DNA from: Halapricum salinum
GTDB taxonomy: Archaea > Halobacteriota > Halobacteria > Halobacteriales > Haloarculaceae
Assembly (NCBI RefSeq): GCF_004799665.1
Contig: NZ_CP031310.1
Location: forward strand, 2,658,887 to 2,722,886
Length of the DNA stretch: 64,000 nt
Reading direction: 5' to 3'
Shown here: piece by piece, positions 42,934 to 51,569 of the stretch
Numbering within the stretch: the stretch's first letter is position 1
How the letters are laid out: each line of letters begins with the position of its first letter
Notes under the pieces: model-generated
Told to the model about the DNA's origin: nothing
What the model saw: only the letters and a program-made list of their open reading frames with translations
The model's database searches: none
Program-made: the position numbers and the translations under genes

Positions 42934-43460
42934 GCGACGACGACGACACTAGGGCGGACAACGTCAGCACGCGCTTCGACCGCCTTCCAGAGCGCGAGGC
43001 CGACCGCGAGGTCGCGGGGCGACCGTCCCGCGAGGCCGTCCTCGACTTCTGGGACGATCGCTTCGGGGTCGATCCCGCAGTCTTCGAGGGCTACACCTTC
43101 TGGGAGCGAGGCAACGGCAAGATCTGGGCCTTTGCGGGTGAGCTGGAGACACCGGTCGACATCGAAGCCCTGGGGATGTCGTTCATGCGGACGCGCCAGG
43201 AACACTGGAAGCCGACGACCGAGGCCGTCCAGCGCTTCGGCAACCACGCGAGTCGAAACGTGATCGACCTCTCCCGGAGCGAGGCGGAGGCGTTGCTCGC
43301 AGGCCACAGCCAGGAGATAGAGTGGGGCGGCGATTGGGGCTATCTGATCGCCAGCCACGAAATCGCGGGCGCGTCCGAACCGATCGGCGTCGGGCTGTAC
43401 GTCCACGGCGAACTCCGCTCACAGATTCCCAAGGGACGCCGACGGGAGTTCGGCGACTAG
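42930..43460 (+). CDS. Conserved partner of the RNA methyltransferase (PUA-like, inferred)
   Basis: A 176-aa acidic protein whose ATG overlaps the methyltransferase stop (42930-42933, ATGA), so the two are translated together. It contains FWDDRFGVDPAVFEGYTFWERGNGKIWAF (about 35-63), VIDLSRSEAEALLAG and the tail GVGLYVHGELRSQIPKGRRREF. The last segment resembles the end of RsmF-type m5C methyltransferases, where a PUA-like domain binds RNA. I infer a separate RNA-binding subunit. Confidence 0.7.
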   Translation: MSDDDDTRADNVSTRFDRLPEREADREVAGRPSREAVLDFWDDRFGVDPAVFEGYTFWERGNGKIWAFAGELETPVDIEALGMSFMRTRQEHWKPTTEAVQRFGNHASRNVIDLSRSEAEALLAGHSQEIEWGGDWGYLIASHEIAGASEPIGVGLYVHGELRSQIPKGRRREFGD

Positions 43461-43592
43461 CCGGCACGTCGGGACGCTCCCCGTCGTCAATCACCACAGC
43501 GTAGACTCCGGAGGATGAATAGTCTTGCCAGGCAGCTGTCCGCGCCGAGTCGAGTACGTACCTTCTAAGTACAGCGGCGCGGACGAACTGGT

Positions 43593-44564
43593 ATGCACGC
43601 GACAGCGAAGGCCCATCCGATCCAGGGACTCGTCAAGTACCACGGGATGCGCGATCCGGAGTTCCGCAACCCCTACCACGACAGCATCAGCGTCTGCACG
43701 GCGTCGAGTCACACCAAGACGACGGTCGAATTCGACGAGAGTCTCGACGGCGACACCTACGTGGTCGACGGCGAGGTCGTCGACGGTCGCGGTGCCGAGC
43801 GCATCGAGAAGGTCGTCGATCACGTCCGCGAGCGCGCCGGCATCGACGCGCCGATCCGCGTCGAGAGCGAGAACTCCTTCCCGACGAACATCGGCTTTGG
43901 CTCCTCGGCCTCCGGGTTCGCCGCGCTGGCGACCGCCGCCACCGACGCCGCCGGCCTGGATCTCACCCACCCCGAGATCTCGGCGATCGCCCGGCGCGGG
44001 TCTGCCTCGGCCGCCCGTGCCGTCACTGGCGGCTTCTCACACCTCTTTTCCGGATACAACGACCGGGACTGTCGCTCCGAGCGGATCGAGACCGATCTCG
44101 AAGACGACCTGCACATCGTCGCCGGGATGGTCCCGTCCTACAAGGAGACCGAAGCCGCTCACGCCGAAGCCGAAGACAGCCACATGTTCGACGCGCGGAT
44201 GGCCCATATCCACGAGCAGATCGACCAGATGACCGACGCGCTTCGCGAGGCGGACTTCGGGCGCGCATTCGAACTGGCCGAACACGACTCGCTGTCGCTT
44301 GCCGCCACGACGATGACCGGGCCTGCGGGCTGGGTCTACTGGCAGCCCCGGACGATCGAGATCTTCAACACCGTTCGCGAACTCCGCGAGGAGGGCGTCG
44401 ACGCCTACTTCTCGGTCGACACCGGCGCGAGCGTCTACGTCAACACCACCGAGGCGGACGTCGACCGCGTGATCGAGGCCGTCTCGGACTGCGGTGTCGA
44501 CACGCGCCACTGGACTGTCGGCGGTCCCGCACAGGTGCTCGACGAGGACGAGGCGCTGTTCTGA
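43593..44564 (+). CDS. mvaD: Phosphomevalonate decarboxylase
   Basis: A 323-aa GHMP-kinase-fold enzyme. It shows MHATAKAHPIQGLVKYHG at the start, the ATP loop TNIGFGSSASGFAALA, RRGSASAARAVTGGF with the catalytic-region Arg and Ser, and DTGASVYVNT near the end with the catalytic Asp. Haloarchaea use a version that decarboxylates phosphomevalonate to isopentenyl phosphate, which is then phosphorylated by a separate kinase. This feeds all isoprenoid membrane lipids. A TATA-like CTTCTAAG about 27 bases upstream gives a leaderless message. Confidence 0.93.
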   Translation: MHATAKAHPIQGLVKYHGMRDPEFRNPYHDSISVCTASSHTKTTVEFDESLDGDTYVVDGEVVDGRGAERIEKVVDHVRERAGIDAPIRVESENSFPTNIGFGSSASGFAALATAATDAAGLDLTHPEISAIARRGSASAARAVTGGFSHLFSGYNDRDCRSERIETDLEDDLHIVAGMVPSYKETEAAHAEAEDSHMFDARMAHIHEQIDQMTDALREADFGRAFELAEHDSLSLAATTMTGPAGWVYWQPRTIEIFNTVRELREEGVDAYFSVDTGASVYVNTTEADVDRVIEAVSDCGVDTRHWTVGGPAQVLDEDEALF

Positions 44565-44624
44565 CCCATATTGGCCGGCCAAGCAGACCCCGGTCCTTAC
44601 TTCGGTCCGGGCCGTAGCCGGGGT

Positions 44625-45824
44625 ATGCGAGTCGCTGTCTTCGGTGGCGGATACGCCGGCCTCCCGCTCGTTCGCGCGCTCGAACGCACCCTCCCCGAGG
44701 AGGACGAGATCGTCCTGGTCGACGCGAGTTCGACCCACACGGTGAGACACGAAGTCCACCGCGTCATCAGACGCCCCTCGATCGCCGAGGACATCGCCAT
44801 TCCTTTCGAGGACCTCCTCGACCGGGCCGACCACCGCCAGCAGCAGGTCGACGAGATCGATCCCGAGGCCAGGACGGCGACGTTCGCGGATGGCGACACC
44901 CTCGAGTTCGACGCCGGTGCGATCTGTCTCGGTGTCGAGACCGAGTTCTACGACCTGCCGGGCGTCCGCGAGCACGCCACCCCCCTCCGAACGATCGAGC
45001 ACGCCGAGCAGATCCACGAACAGTTTCACGAGACCGTCCCCGCAGACGGCCACGTCGTCGTCGGCGGCGCCGGACTCTCTGGGATCCAGGTCGCCGGCGA
45101 GATACGAGCGCTGGCCGACAACCGGGGCGAGGGCGTGACCGTCACGCTGCTCGAACAGGCGGCGACCATCGCACCTTCGTTCCCGGCCGACATCCGCGAG
45201 GCGCTCCGGGACGAACTGGACGCGCAGGGGATCGATGTCCGGACGAACGCGACGGTCGAGCGCGCCGACGACGCGACGATCGAACTGGCCGAAGACGACG
45301 GGATCGAGTACGACCAGTTCGTCTGGACCGGGGGCATCCGTTCGACTCGGGCTGTCGGGACGGGGCGTCCTCAGGTGCCGAGCACGCTCAGGCTCACAGA
45401 CCGGGTGTTCGCGTTCGGCGACGCCGCGCGCGTGGTCGACGTCGACGGCCGCGGCGCACCGGCCACAGCCCACACGGCCGTCAGACAAGCACCCGTCGCG
45501 GCCGAGAACATCCGACGACTGCTCGAATACGATCGTACCGGAGACGGCGGCTTCGAACCCAGGCTGAAGCGATACGACTACGACCAGCTGGGCTGGCTGG
45601 TCAGCGTCGGCGACGGTGCGGTCGCGAAGGTCGGCCCGCAGATCCTCAGGGGGAAAGCCGCGGTCGCTGTCAAGCGGTCGGTCGGCGCGGGCTATCTGAC
45701 CTCGGTGGGTGCGGTCAGCAAGGCGGTCGACCTCGTGCGAGAGGAGTTCGACCTCGGCACGAAGAGTGACGATCCAGACAGTGAGCCCGAAGCGCTCGAC
45801 GTGAGCGACGAGCGCGAAGAGTAG
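44625..45824 (+). CDS. NDH-2-like NAD(P)/FAD oxidoreductase
   Basis: A 399-aa flavoprotein of the type II NADH dehydrogenase / sulfide-quinone reductase-like group. The first nucleotide motif FGGGYAGLPL is at about 5-14, the second VVGGAGLSGIQVAGE at about 145-159, and the FAD end motif RVFAFGDAARV near 263. NDH-2 enzymes pass electrons from NADH to quinone at the membrane face; the C-terminal part here (YDYDQLGWLVSVGDGAVAKVG) also fits. The exact donor and acceptor are unknown. It is convergent with cheW, the stops touching. Confidence 0.88.
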   Translation: MRVAVFGGGYAGLPLVRALERTLPEEDEIVLVDASSTHTVRHEVHRVIRRPSIAEDIAIPFEDLLDRADHRQQQVDEIDPEARTATFADGDTLEFDAGAICLGVETEFYDLPGVREHATPLRTIEHAEQIHEQFHETVPADGHVVVGGAGLSGIQVAGEIRALADNRGEGVTVTLLEQAATIAPSFPADIREALRDELDAQGIDVRTNATVERADDATIELAEDDGIEYDQFVWTGGIRSTRAVGTGRPQVPSTLRLTDRVFAFGDAARVVDVDGRGAPATAHTAVRQAPVAAENIRRLLEYDRTGDGGFEPRLKRYDYDQLGWLVSVGDGAVAKVGPQILRGKAAVAVKRSVGAGYLTSVGAVSKAVDLVREEFDLGTKSDDPDSEPEALDVSDEREE

Positions 45825-46811
45825 CTACTCCTCGGCCTGTTCGAGCGCGACCTGTGGCGTCGTCCAGATGACGAACTCCTCGTCGCGTTCGATGACGCCC
45901 TTGATCGACTTGCGATCCAGCGGCGATTCTTTGACCTCCGATTCGGTGATCGGGAGGACCTGCCGGACCTCGTCGACGATCCAGCCGGCGTGACCCTGAT
46001 CCTCGAACGTGTTGGCGTCGAAGACGACGATCAGTTGTTCGTCGTTGGTCTGTTCGATGTCGAGAGCGATTTTCGGGTCGAGGATCGTCGTGATCTGCCC
46101 GCGCAGGTCGACGACGCCGTGGACGTGCTCAGGCGTGTTCGGGACGCGCGTCACGCTCTCCTCTTTGACGATCTCCTCGACGTACTCGATGTCCAGACAG
46201 TAGTGCTCCTCGCCCAGCCGGAACTCCAGCACGCGGATCTCCTCTTCCTGTTCGGCTTCCGCCTCTCCCTCCTCGGCGTCACCCGACGTGTCAGCGGTCG
46301 CCGCGTTCGCCCGTTGCTCGTCTTCGTCGACTTCGAAGGCTGCTGCCGCAGAGGCCGCCGCGGCTGCGGTCTGTGTCGTCTCAACGTCTTCGCCGTCAGT
46401 CGAGACCTGCTTGGTCGAGGCCGATCCCGTCGTCTCGGTGTCTCCGTCTTCGAACCATTCGTCGGTCGACGCCGGTCCTTCGATCTCCGACCCGTCGGCT
46501 GTGCCCGCGTCGGACGACGTAGCTTCGGCCGATACAGCGCCGGTCTGTGATCCATCGCCGTTGGTCGTCCCCGTGGGCGGCTCCGGTTCGGTCCTCCCAG
46601 CGGATTGCTCGGTGTCGACTGTCGACTGGTCGCTTACGGGTACTTCGGTCGACTGATCGGTCGCAGTGGTCTCGACCGGGTCGGCTGCCTCGTCTTCGGC
46701 ACCCGATTGGCCGTCTTCGGGAGTCGATTCTTCCTCGGGGTCGCCGCCGCGGCGGCCCTCTCGCATCTGTCGGATCCGTCGTGCTCTGTCCATGCGTTCG
46801 TCGTCGCTCAT
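45825..46811 (-). CDS. cheW: CheW chemotaxis coupling protein with long disordered head
   Basis: A 328-aa protein. About the first 185 residues are a Ser/Thr/Glu/Asp-rich low-complexity region with a short basic start. The last 140 are a CheW domain: VLEFRLGEEHYCLDIEYVEEIV, TRVPNTPEHVHGVVDLRGQITTILDP and GWIVDEVRQVLPI. CheW couples receptors to the CheA kinase. Usual CheW proteins have no such head. It overlaps the ParA gene by four bases, which suggests that ParA positions signalling arrays. No other chemotaxis gene is in the window. Confidence 0.9.
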   Translation of the reverse strand: MSDDERMDRARRIRQMREGRRGGDPEEESTPEDGQSGAEDEAADPVETTATDQSTEVPVSDQSTVDTEQSAGRTEPEPPTGTTNGDGSQTGAVSAEATSSDAGTADGSEIEGPASTDEWFEDGDTETTGSASTKQVSTDGEDVETTQTAAAAASAAAAFEVDEDEQRANAATADTSGDAEEGEAEAEQEEEIRVLEFRLGEEHYCLDIEYVEEIVKEESVTRVPNTPEHVHGVVDLRGQITTILDPKIALDIEQTNDEQLIVVFDANTFEDQGHAGWIVDEVRQVLPITESEVKESPLDRKSIKGVIERDEEFVIWTTPQVALEQAEE

Positions 46812-47725
46812 AGTGTCACCTCGTGGTCCGCGCGTCGCGTCTCGGTTTCGAACCGCTGCTCGAAGCTGTCGGCGATGTCCAGAAAGACGTCGGCCATGTC
46901 GACCGACTCCCCGAAGGCGAACACGGAGTTGCCGGCCGAGAACGCCCGCTGGAGGGCCACGCGCTTGCGGACCTCCCAGACCGGGAAGTCGTCGAAGACC
47001 TCGTTGAGCCACTCCAGCATCACCCGGTCCTCGTTTGTCTTCTCGACGCGATTGGCGACGACGCCCATCGTCTCGACAGTGATCCCCGTCTGGCCTTCCA
47101 GAGCCGCCAGCTGGTCGATCAGCAGCTCGATCGCCCGCTCTGAGGTCGCCTCCGTCAGCGCCGGGATCAGGACGTGCTGGGCCGCGTAGATTCCCGTGTC
47201 CGTCAGCTTGCCGTAGAACGGCGGCGAGTCGATGATGACGTAGTCGTAGTCGTGTTCGACGGCGTCGAGGACGTCGTCCAGCACCGTCAGTGCGTGCGGG
47301 CCGGTGACGCCCTCGGGCCTGACGTTGATCGCCAGCGAGGCCAGTTCGCTGGGATCGATCGTCGACTTCGGATCGCTCTTGACCCGGGCGATCAGGTCCG
47401 CGATGGTCAGTTCGTGCTCGGCCTGTAGCAGGTCGATGTTGCTCGGCAGGACGTCCATCTCCTCGTGCTCGACGACGAGGTCGTTGACCAGGTGGCGCTT
47501 GCGGTGGTCGGTCAGGACGTCGAAGAACGTCGGCGGGTCCTTGTCGTAGGCGTCCAGTAGACCCAGACCCTCCGTTGCATTACCCTGGGGGTCGAGGTCG
47601 ACGAACAGCACGTCGTGGCCGCGCTCGTTGAGCGCGCCGGCGACGTTGATCGCGATCGTCGTCTTGCCCGTCCCGCCTTTGGCGTTGGTCACGCAGACCC
47701 GTGGGGCCGTCCAATCGGTGCTCAT
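46808..47725 (-). CDS. parA: ParA/MinD family ATPase linked to CheW
   Basis: A 305-aa Walker-type ATPase. The deviant Walker A KGGTGKTT spans residues 16-23 with the signature Lys, LFVDLDPQGNATEGLG (about 40-55) is the switch I region, and IIDSPPF is Walker B. The remaining parts match ParA more than MinD: no C-terminal amphipathic membrane helix is obvious. There is no ParB gene adjacent. Its ATGA overlap with cheW places it in an array-positioning role by analogy with bacterial ParC-type systems. Confidence 0.9.
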   Translation of the reverse strand: MSTDWTAPRVCVTNAKGGTGKTTIAINVAGALNERGHDVLFVDLDPQGNATEGLGLLDAYDKDPPTFFDVLTDHRKRHLVNDLVVEHEEMDVLPSNIDLLQAEHELTIADLIARVKSDPKSTIDPSELASLAINVRPEGVTGPHALTVLDDVLDAVEHDYDYVIIDSPPFYGKLTDTGIYAAQHVLIPALTEATSERAIELLIDQLAALEGQTGITVETMGVVANRVEKTNEDRVMLEWLNEVFDDFPVWEVRKRVALQRAFSAGNSVFAFGESVDMADVFLDIADSFEQRFETETRRADHEVTL

Positions 47726-47758
47726 TTGGACTGTTGGCCTACACTCTGGTTCGACGCG

Positions 47759-47767
47759 TTATAAAAA
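47759..47767 (-). promoter_or_regulatory. TATA element of the parA-cheW operon
   Basis: On the minus strand TTTTTATAA lies about 37 bases before the ParA start codon at 47725, so the transcript would carry a leader of roughly ten bases. It is the only AT-rich tract in the region between the ParA gene and the membrane-hydrolase gene. Confidence 0.55.
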
Positions 47768-47829
47768 TACGCTCCGGCCTATCAAATCAGAAAATCGGAC
47801 GATCGCCCGCTCTCGACGCCCGATCACAG

Positions 47830-48513
47830 TCACCGTCGCTCTTCGAGCAGCCGCGAACTAACGACGAAGACGCTGGTCAGCACCAGCAGGAGTTGCTGGC
47901 CGGAGTCGACGATCGGAAAGATCCGCTCGACGCTGCCAGATTCGCCGCCAGTCTCGGAGGGACTGGGATCGAAGCCGGTCTGGAAACGGTCGCCGACATC
48001 GTCGGTCGAACCGACCGCTACTTGCCCGGAGTCCGGCGAGGTGGCCGGTGATTGGTCTGGCGATTCGGTCGGCGACAGATCGACGAACGTCTGGATCAGT
48101 CCCTCCTTGGTCGAGATCCGAATGTGACCGTTTAGCTGGTAGAACTGGTCGTGAAGCGGGTAGAACAGATTGACGCCGTTCATGAACAGGTCCGGCCCGA
48201 TCCCGGCGAAGGTGATCGCGGCGACGGCGACCCAGGCGGTTCTGACGCCGTCGGTACCGAACCGCTGGCCGATGCTGGACTGCTCTCGAAATCGCGTGTC
48301 GTAGACGAGCACACCGATCAGTATCAGGGGCAACAGGAGAGTGTGGAAGGCCGCGCGGTGTGCGCCGACGATCCACCAGCCGACGAAGACGTCGAAGTCG
48401 ACGAGAATCACCGCCCCGACGACGACCGCGAGCGATCGAACGCCGAAGGAGTCGCGCAATAACGCGACCGCGATCAACCCGGCGAGCGCGACGTGAACGA
48501 CCGTCGAAACCAT
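47830..48513 (-). CDS. Membrane-bound metal-dependent hydrolase-like protein (YdjM/DUF457 type)
   Basis: A 227-aa protein with four or five hydrophobic helices. The early VVHVALAGLIAVALL, ILVDFDVFVGWW and HRAAFHTLLLPLIL segments carry the Asp/His pattern of YdjM/DUF457 membrane metal-dependent hydrolases. A long polar loop rich in Ser, Pro and Asp (about 150-195) precedes the last helix. The reaction is unknown. The gene is divergent from the XRE regulator. Confidence 0.75.
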   Translation of the reverse strand: MVSTVVHVALAGLIAVALLRDSFGVRSLAVVVGAVILVDFDVFVGWWIVGAHRAAFHTLLLPLILIGVLVYDTRFREQSSIGQRFGTDGVRTAWVAVAAITFAGIGPDLFMNGVNLFYPLHDQFYQLNGHIRISTKEGLIQTFVDLSPTESPDQSPATSPDSGQVAVGSTDDVGDRFQTGFDPSPSETGGESGSVERIFPIVDSGQQLLLVLTSVFVVSSRLLEERR

Positions 48514-48615
48514 GCCTGGAGCCTGGTCACGAACGAGTAAATCCCTTCTGTCGGTTCGACGGTCGTCGAAGTCGTGTTCGACAATACTTATTCGGCCGGC
48601 TGCGAAGTAGTGGAC

Positions 48616-49329
48616 ATGGACGTCGACGCAGACGCACGCCGGCGACTGGCCGAGCGCATCGCCGGCGAGATCACGCTCAGCGAGGACGCCGGAGCGACCC
48701 TCCGAAAGTGGCGAACCGACTTCGAGATCAGCCAGACCGAGCTTGCAGATCAATTAGACATCTCTTCGTCGGTGGTCTCCGACTACGAGAGCGGCCGCCG
48801 CGCGAATCCGGGAACGGGCGTCATCGAGCGCCTCGTCACGGGACTGCTGGACGTCGACGAGCGCCGCGGCGGGAGTCGAATCCGCCAGCACGCCCGCGTG
48901 CTCACGGCGGGGTTCGACCGCGAGGTCGTCCACGAACTCCGGGAGTACCCGGCGACGATCGACCTCGATCGGTACTACGAGACCATCGGCGCGACCGAAC
49001 TCGTCCGTGGCACCCAGGACACCATCGCCGGCCACACGATCATCGACTCCATCGCGGCGATCACTCGCCTCTCCAGCGAGGAGTTCTACCGGCTGTACGG
49101 CCAGAGCGCCAACCGCGCGCTGGTCTTCGGCGGTGTCACCCGCGGAGAGTCACCGCTTGTCGCGATGCGCGTCGTCAATCCCACGCCGAACGTGGTCGTC
49201 CTCCAGGGGATCGACCCCGATGACGTCTGGGAGCACGCTGGCGACCTCGCCCGGATCGACGGCTTCTCGCTGGCGGTGGTCGACGCCGATCTGGAGACGA
49301 CACTCGAACGGCATCACGAGTTGCCCTGA
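48616..49329 (+). CDS. XRE-family transcriptional regulator
   Basis: A 237-aa protein. The helix-turn-helix WRTDFEISQTELADQLDISSSVVSDYESGRRANPG occupies residues about 35-70. The C-terminal part (about 100-237) is a sensor-like domain: REYPATIDLDRYYETIGATELVRGTQ, ANRALVFGGVTRGESPLVAMRVVNPTPNVVVLQGI. I read this as a ligand-binding or multimer domain, unassigned. The ATG at 48616 follows a TATA-like TACTTATT about 28 bases upstream, giving a leaderless transcript. The promoter region is shared with the divergent membrane gene. Confidence 0.85.
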   Translation: MDVDADARRRLAERIAGEITLSEDAGATLRKWRTDFEISQTELADQLDISSSVVSDYESGRRANPGTGVIERLVTGLLDVDERRGGSRIRQHARVLTAGFDREVVHELREYPATIDLDRYYETIGATELVRGTQDTIAGHTIIDSIAAITRLSSEEFYRLYGQSANRALVFGGVTRGESPLVAMRVVNPTPNVVVLQGIDPDDVWEHAGDLARIDGFSLAVVDADLETTLERHHELP

Positions 49330-49390
49330 CAGAGAGTGGCATAGACTAGTTCATAAGGGGCTTTTCAGGCGTATCGGAAACGAATTGTCT

Positions 49391-49472
49391 GTTCAGTGTA
49401 TTCTGCGTACTGAACGAACTACGATCGATGCTTCGGGGTTAATACAGCTCAAGTAAGCGTAATATCACGCTT
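49391..49472. repeat. Two inverted repeats downstream of the XRE gene
   Basis: GTTCAGT (49391-49397) and ACTGAAC (49409-49415) form a 7-bp stem. AAGCGT (49455-49460) and ACGCTT (49467-49472) form a 6-bp stem. Both lie in an AT-rich stretch between the XRE gene and the low-GC lipoprotein gene. They may be terminators or operators. Confidence 0.5.
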
Positions 49473-49503
49473 GTACATGGCCCCCACATGATTGATAAAC
49501 TGA

Positions 49504-49953
49504 CTAACCAATGAGTACTTGATCGAAAGCGGCCATATCAGTTATGTAATAATATTTGGATCCAATTTGAATTGCGATGCTGTTTGGGCGATTATTCCGA
49601 TCATCGGCGGGTACGCGGTCAGCAATTGTTTCGAGAAGTGTTCCAAACTCACTTGCCCCCTCATCTGAACATGTTTTTGCCGCTTGATTTTCTATTGCGA
49701 ATTCAATTATCAGTCGAGACGTGTTTGAAAAGGAATTGTATTTGACTATTTTTGTTGAATTTCTCACAGAATCATAATCTTCAGACAACACAAGAGAACC
49801 GCCCACTGACTTACATGTGACTGTGCTACTCAACCATTCCGGCGGGTCTTCAGACACCCGATTTGGAGTCCCAGTTGGCTCCCTGTCCGTGGTACATCCA
49901 GTCAGAGTGAGTAATGTTGAACAGAAGCCACAAACGAACCACCTTCGATTCAT
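49504..49953 (-). CDS. Low-GC lipoprotein gene
   Basis: A 149-aa lipoprotein: MNRRWFV start, hydrophobic stretch and the lipobox TLTGC near residue 20. The mature part has STKIVKYNSFSN and IQIGSKYYYIT strands and several Cys. No family is recognised. Base composition and codon use differ sharply from the neighbours, being far richer in A and T, and the same holds for the DNA around it (about 49340-50080). An origin by transfer is likely. Confidence 0.65.
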   Translation of the reverse strand: MNRRWFVCGFCSTLLTLTGCTTDREPTGTPNRVSEDPPEWLSSTVTCKSVGGSLVLSEDYDSVRNSTKIVKYNSFSNTSRLIIEFAIENQAAKTCSDEGASEFGTLLETIADRVPADDRNNRPNSIAIQIGSKYYYITDMAAFDQVLIG

Positions 49954-50090
49954 GGTTGGTAGTCGTGACACTCCAAAATAAAATCCATGTACTGTGTGAT
50001 CCGTGCGTCTCGTGCACTGAGAGAATCAGGGTAACGAAGAACAGTCACGCGAACCATCGTATGACGCTCTCCTAACAGAGAGTCCTGTTG

Positions 50091-51263
50091 CTACGACTCA
50101 CAGCGCTGCTGGGTGAACGACGACGTGGCGAATCCGTCGGTTTCGAGTTCTGTGGCGACCGCGTCGGAGAGTCGTTCGTTGTCGTCGTCCGGGTAATCGA
50201 GCCAGCCGCCGTCGGTGTGGACACTGCCGTCGACCTCGCCGGCGACGTTGTGCAATAGCGCGTGGGTGACCATCGCGGCACGGAAGGAGACGTCGCCGTC
50301 GTAACTCCCGAAGTTCGACCCGTCGAGGATCGAGGCGTGACCGGGCGTCTCGGCGTAGCCGATCGTCTCGTCGTCCTGGATCTGTCCGAGCGTCACCTGA
50401 TGGTACGTGCAGTATCGATCGCCCAACCGCTGTTCGGTGTAGTAGCGGTCGACCGCCCCCGAGCCGCCGATCGGGACCTCCTCACCGAGCCGCCCGGCAC
50501 GATCACCCCGGTGGACGAGGTGTAGATCGATCCCGGTCGAGCCGTCGGGGTTCTCGACGGGCATGTTCGACCAGACCTCGCGTAACTGTCGCCGTTCCGC
50601 GCTGTCGAGCGGGTCGACGTCCGAGCCGTAGTTGAGCTGGACGTACAGGTCCATCTGTTCGGGATCGGCGTTCGAGAGCGTCGCCCCGCCTGGGGTCTCA
50701 CCGGCCTCCTCCCAGCTATCGGGCAGCCCGTCGCCGTCGGTGTCGACGCCGGGGTCTTTCTGGGCGAGGTCGCCGTTTCCTCGTCGGACGGCGTCGTCCT
50801 CGAACAGCCCGGGTATCTGCCCGGTGTATCGCCCCTCTTTGATGTCAGTCACGACCTCGTCGATCGTCGTGTCCTCGGTCAGCGAGTCCGAGAGGTAGGG
50901 GACGAACGCCGCGAACCCGACCATGAAGACGACGGTGAAGATGATCATGAACGCCAGCCCCTTCGTGCGTGGGGAGTTCGGCGTGAGCCGTTCGTACCAG
51001 ACGGCGATCTTCGACCCGCTGGAGGTGCCGACGGAGGTGAACAGTCTGACGGCCCCGAAGATCAACAGGAAAGTGACCACGAACAGCACGACCATTCCGA
51101 GACCGAGTAGCACGGGCTCGGGGATCGGCTGTTCGATTTCGGCCGCTCGCTGGAAGGCTCGACGGGTTGCCCGTGCCGCCCAGAGGATGGCGTCCGGCGC
51201 GAGCAACAGGACCAGTGCCGCGCCGACCAGCGCGCCGACGACCAGCCGACGAAAACCTCGCAT
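50091..51263 (-). CDS. Membrane protein with EF-hand-like calcium motif
   Basis: A 390-aa protein. Three membrane helices are seen at about 7-28, 47-72 and 100-120. The extracellular remainder has DTDGDGLPDSWEE (about 180-192), a calcium-binding thrombospondin-3/EF-hand-type loop. Further on are YCTYHQVTLGQ, THALLHNVAG and HTDGGWLDYPDDDNERL, conserved-looking His/Asp-rich parts with a hint of a metal site. No known enzyme signature is complete. The function is unknown. Confidence 0.75.
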   Translation of the reverse strand: MRGFRRLVVGALVGAALVLLLAPDAILWAARATRRAFQRAAEIEQPIPEPVLLGLGMVVLFVVTFLLIFGAVRLFTSVGTSSGSKIAVWYERLTPNSPRTKGLAFMIIFTVVFMVGFAAFVPYLSDSLTEDTTIDEVVTDIKEGRYTGQIPGLFEDDAVRRGNGDLAQKDPGVDTDGDGLPDSWEEAGETPGGATLSNADPEQMDLYVQLNYGSDVDPLDSAERRQLREVWSNMPVENPDGSTGIDLHLVHRGDRAGRLGEEVPIGGSGAVDRYYTEQRLGDRYCTYHQVTLGQIQDDETIGYAETPGHASILDGSNFGSYDGDVSFRAAMVTHALLHNVAGEVDGSVHTDGGWLDYPDDDNERLSDAVATELETDGFATSSFTQQRCES

Positions 51264-51349
51264 ATCCACGTCTACTAGAGTACAGGATATATCTCCTTCG
51301 GCCACGCCAGCACGAAAGCCAGAAGGCCGCGGCGAGAGAACACCGACAC

Positions 51350-51499
51350 ATGACCGACTCCGAGCCACCACTCGAACAGTTCCTCGACGACGTCGACACG
51401 GCACTCGCAGAGTACGATCAAGGATACGTCGACGCGGACGCGACGCTGCAGGTCGTCCGCTCGCACGTCGAGGACCTGCGCGAGGCCGTCGAGGAGTAA
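51350..51499 (+). CDS. 49-aa haloarchaeal small protein
   Basis: A short frame from ATG 51350 to TAA gives 49 residues: a very acidic helical peptide, EQFLDDVDTALAEYDQGYVDADATLQ. It resembles small conserved haloarchaeal proteins of unknown role. It lies between the divergent membrane protein at 51263 and dph2 at 51570, and may share the promoter region with the former. Confidence 0.6.
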   Translation: MTDSEPPLEQFLDDVDTALAEYDQGYVDADATLQVVRSHVEDLREAVEE

Positions 51500-51569
51500 C
51501 CGGTAGTGGTATCACCTCGGCAGTGACGAAACGCCGAGGTTAAACGGCCCGGCCCGCTAGTCTGGTCTA

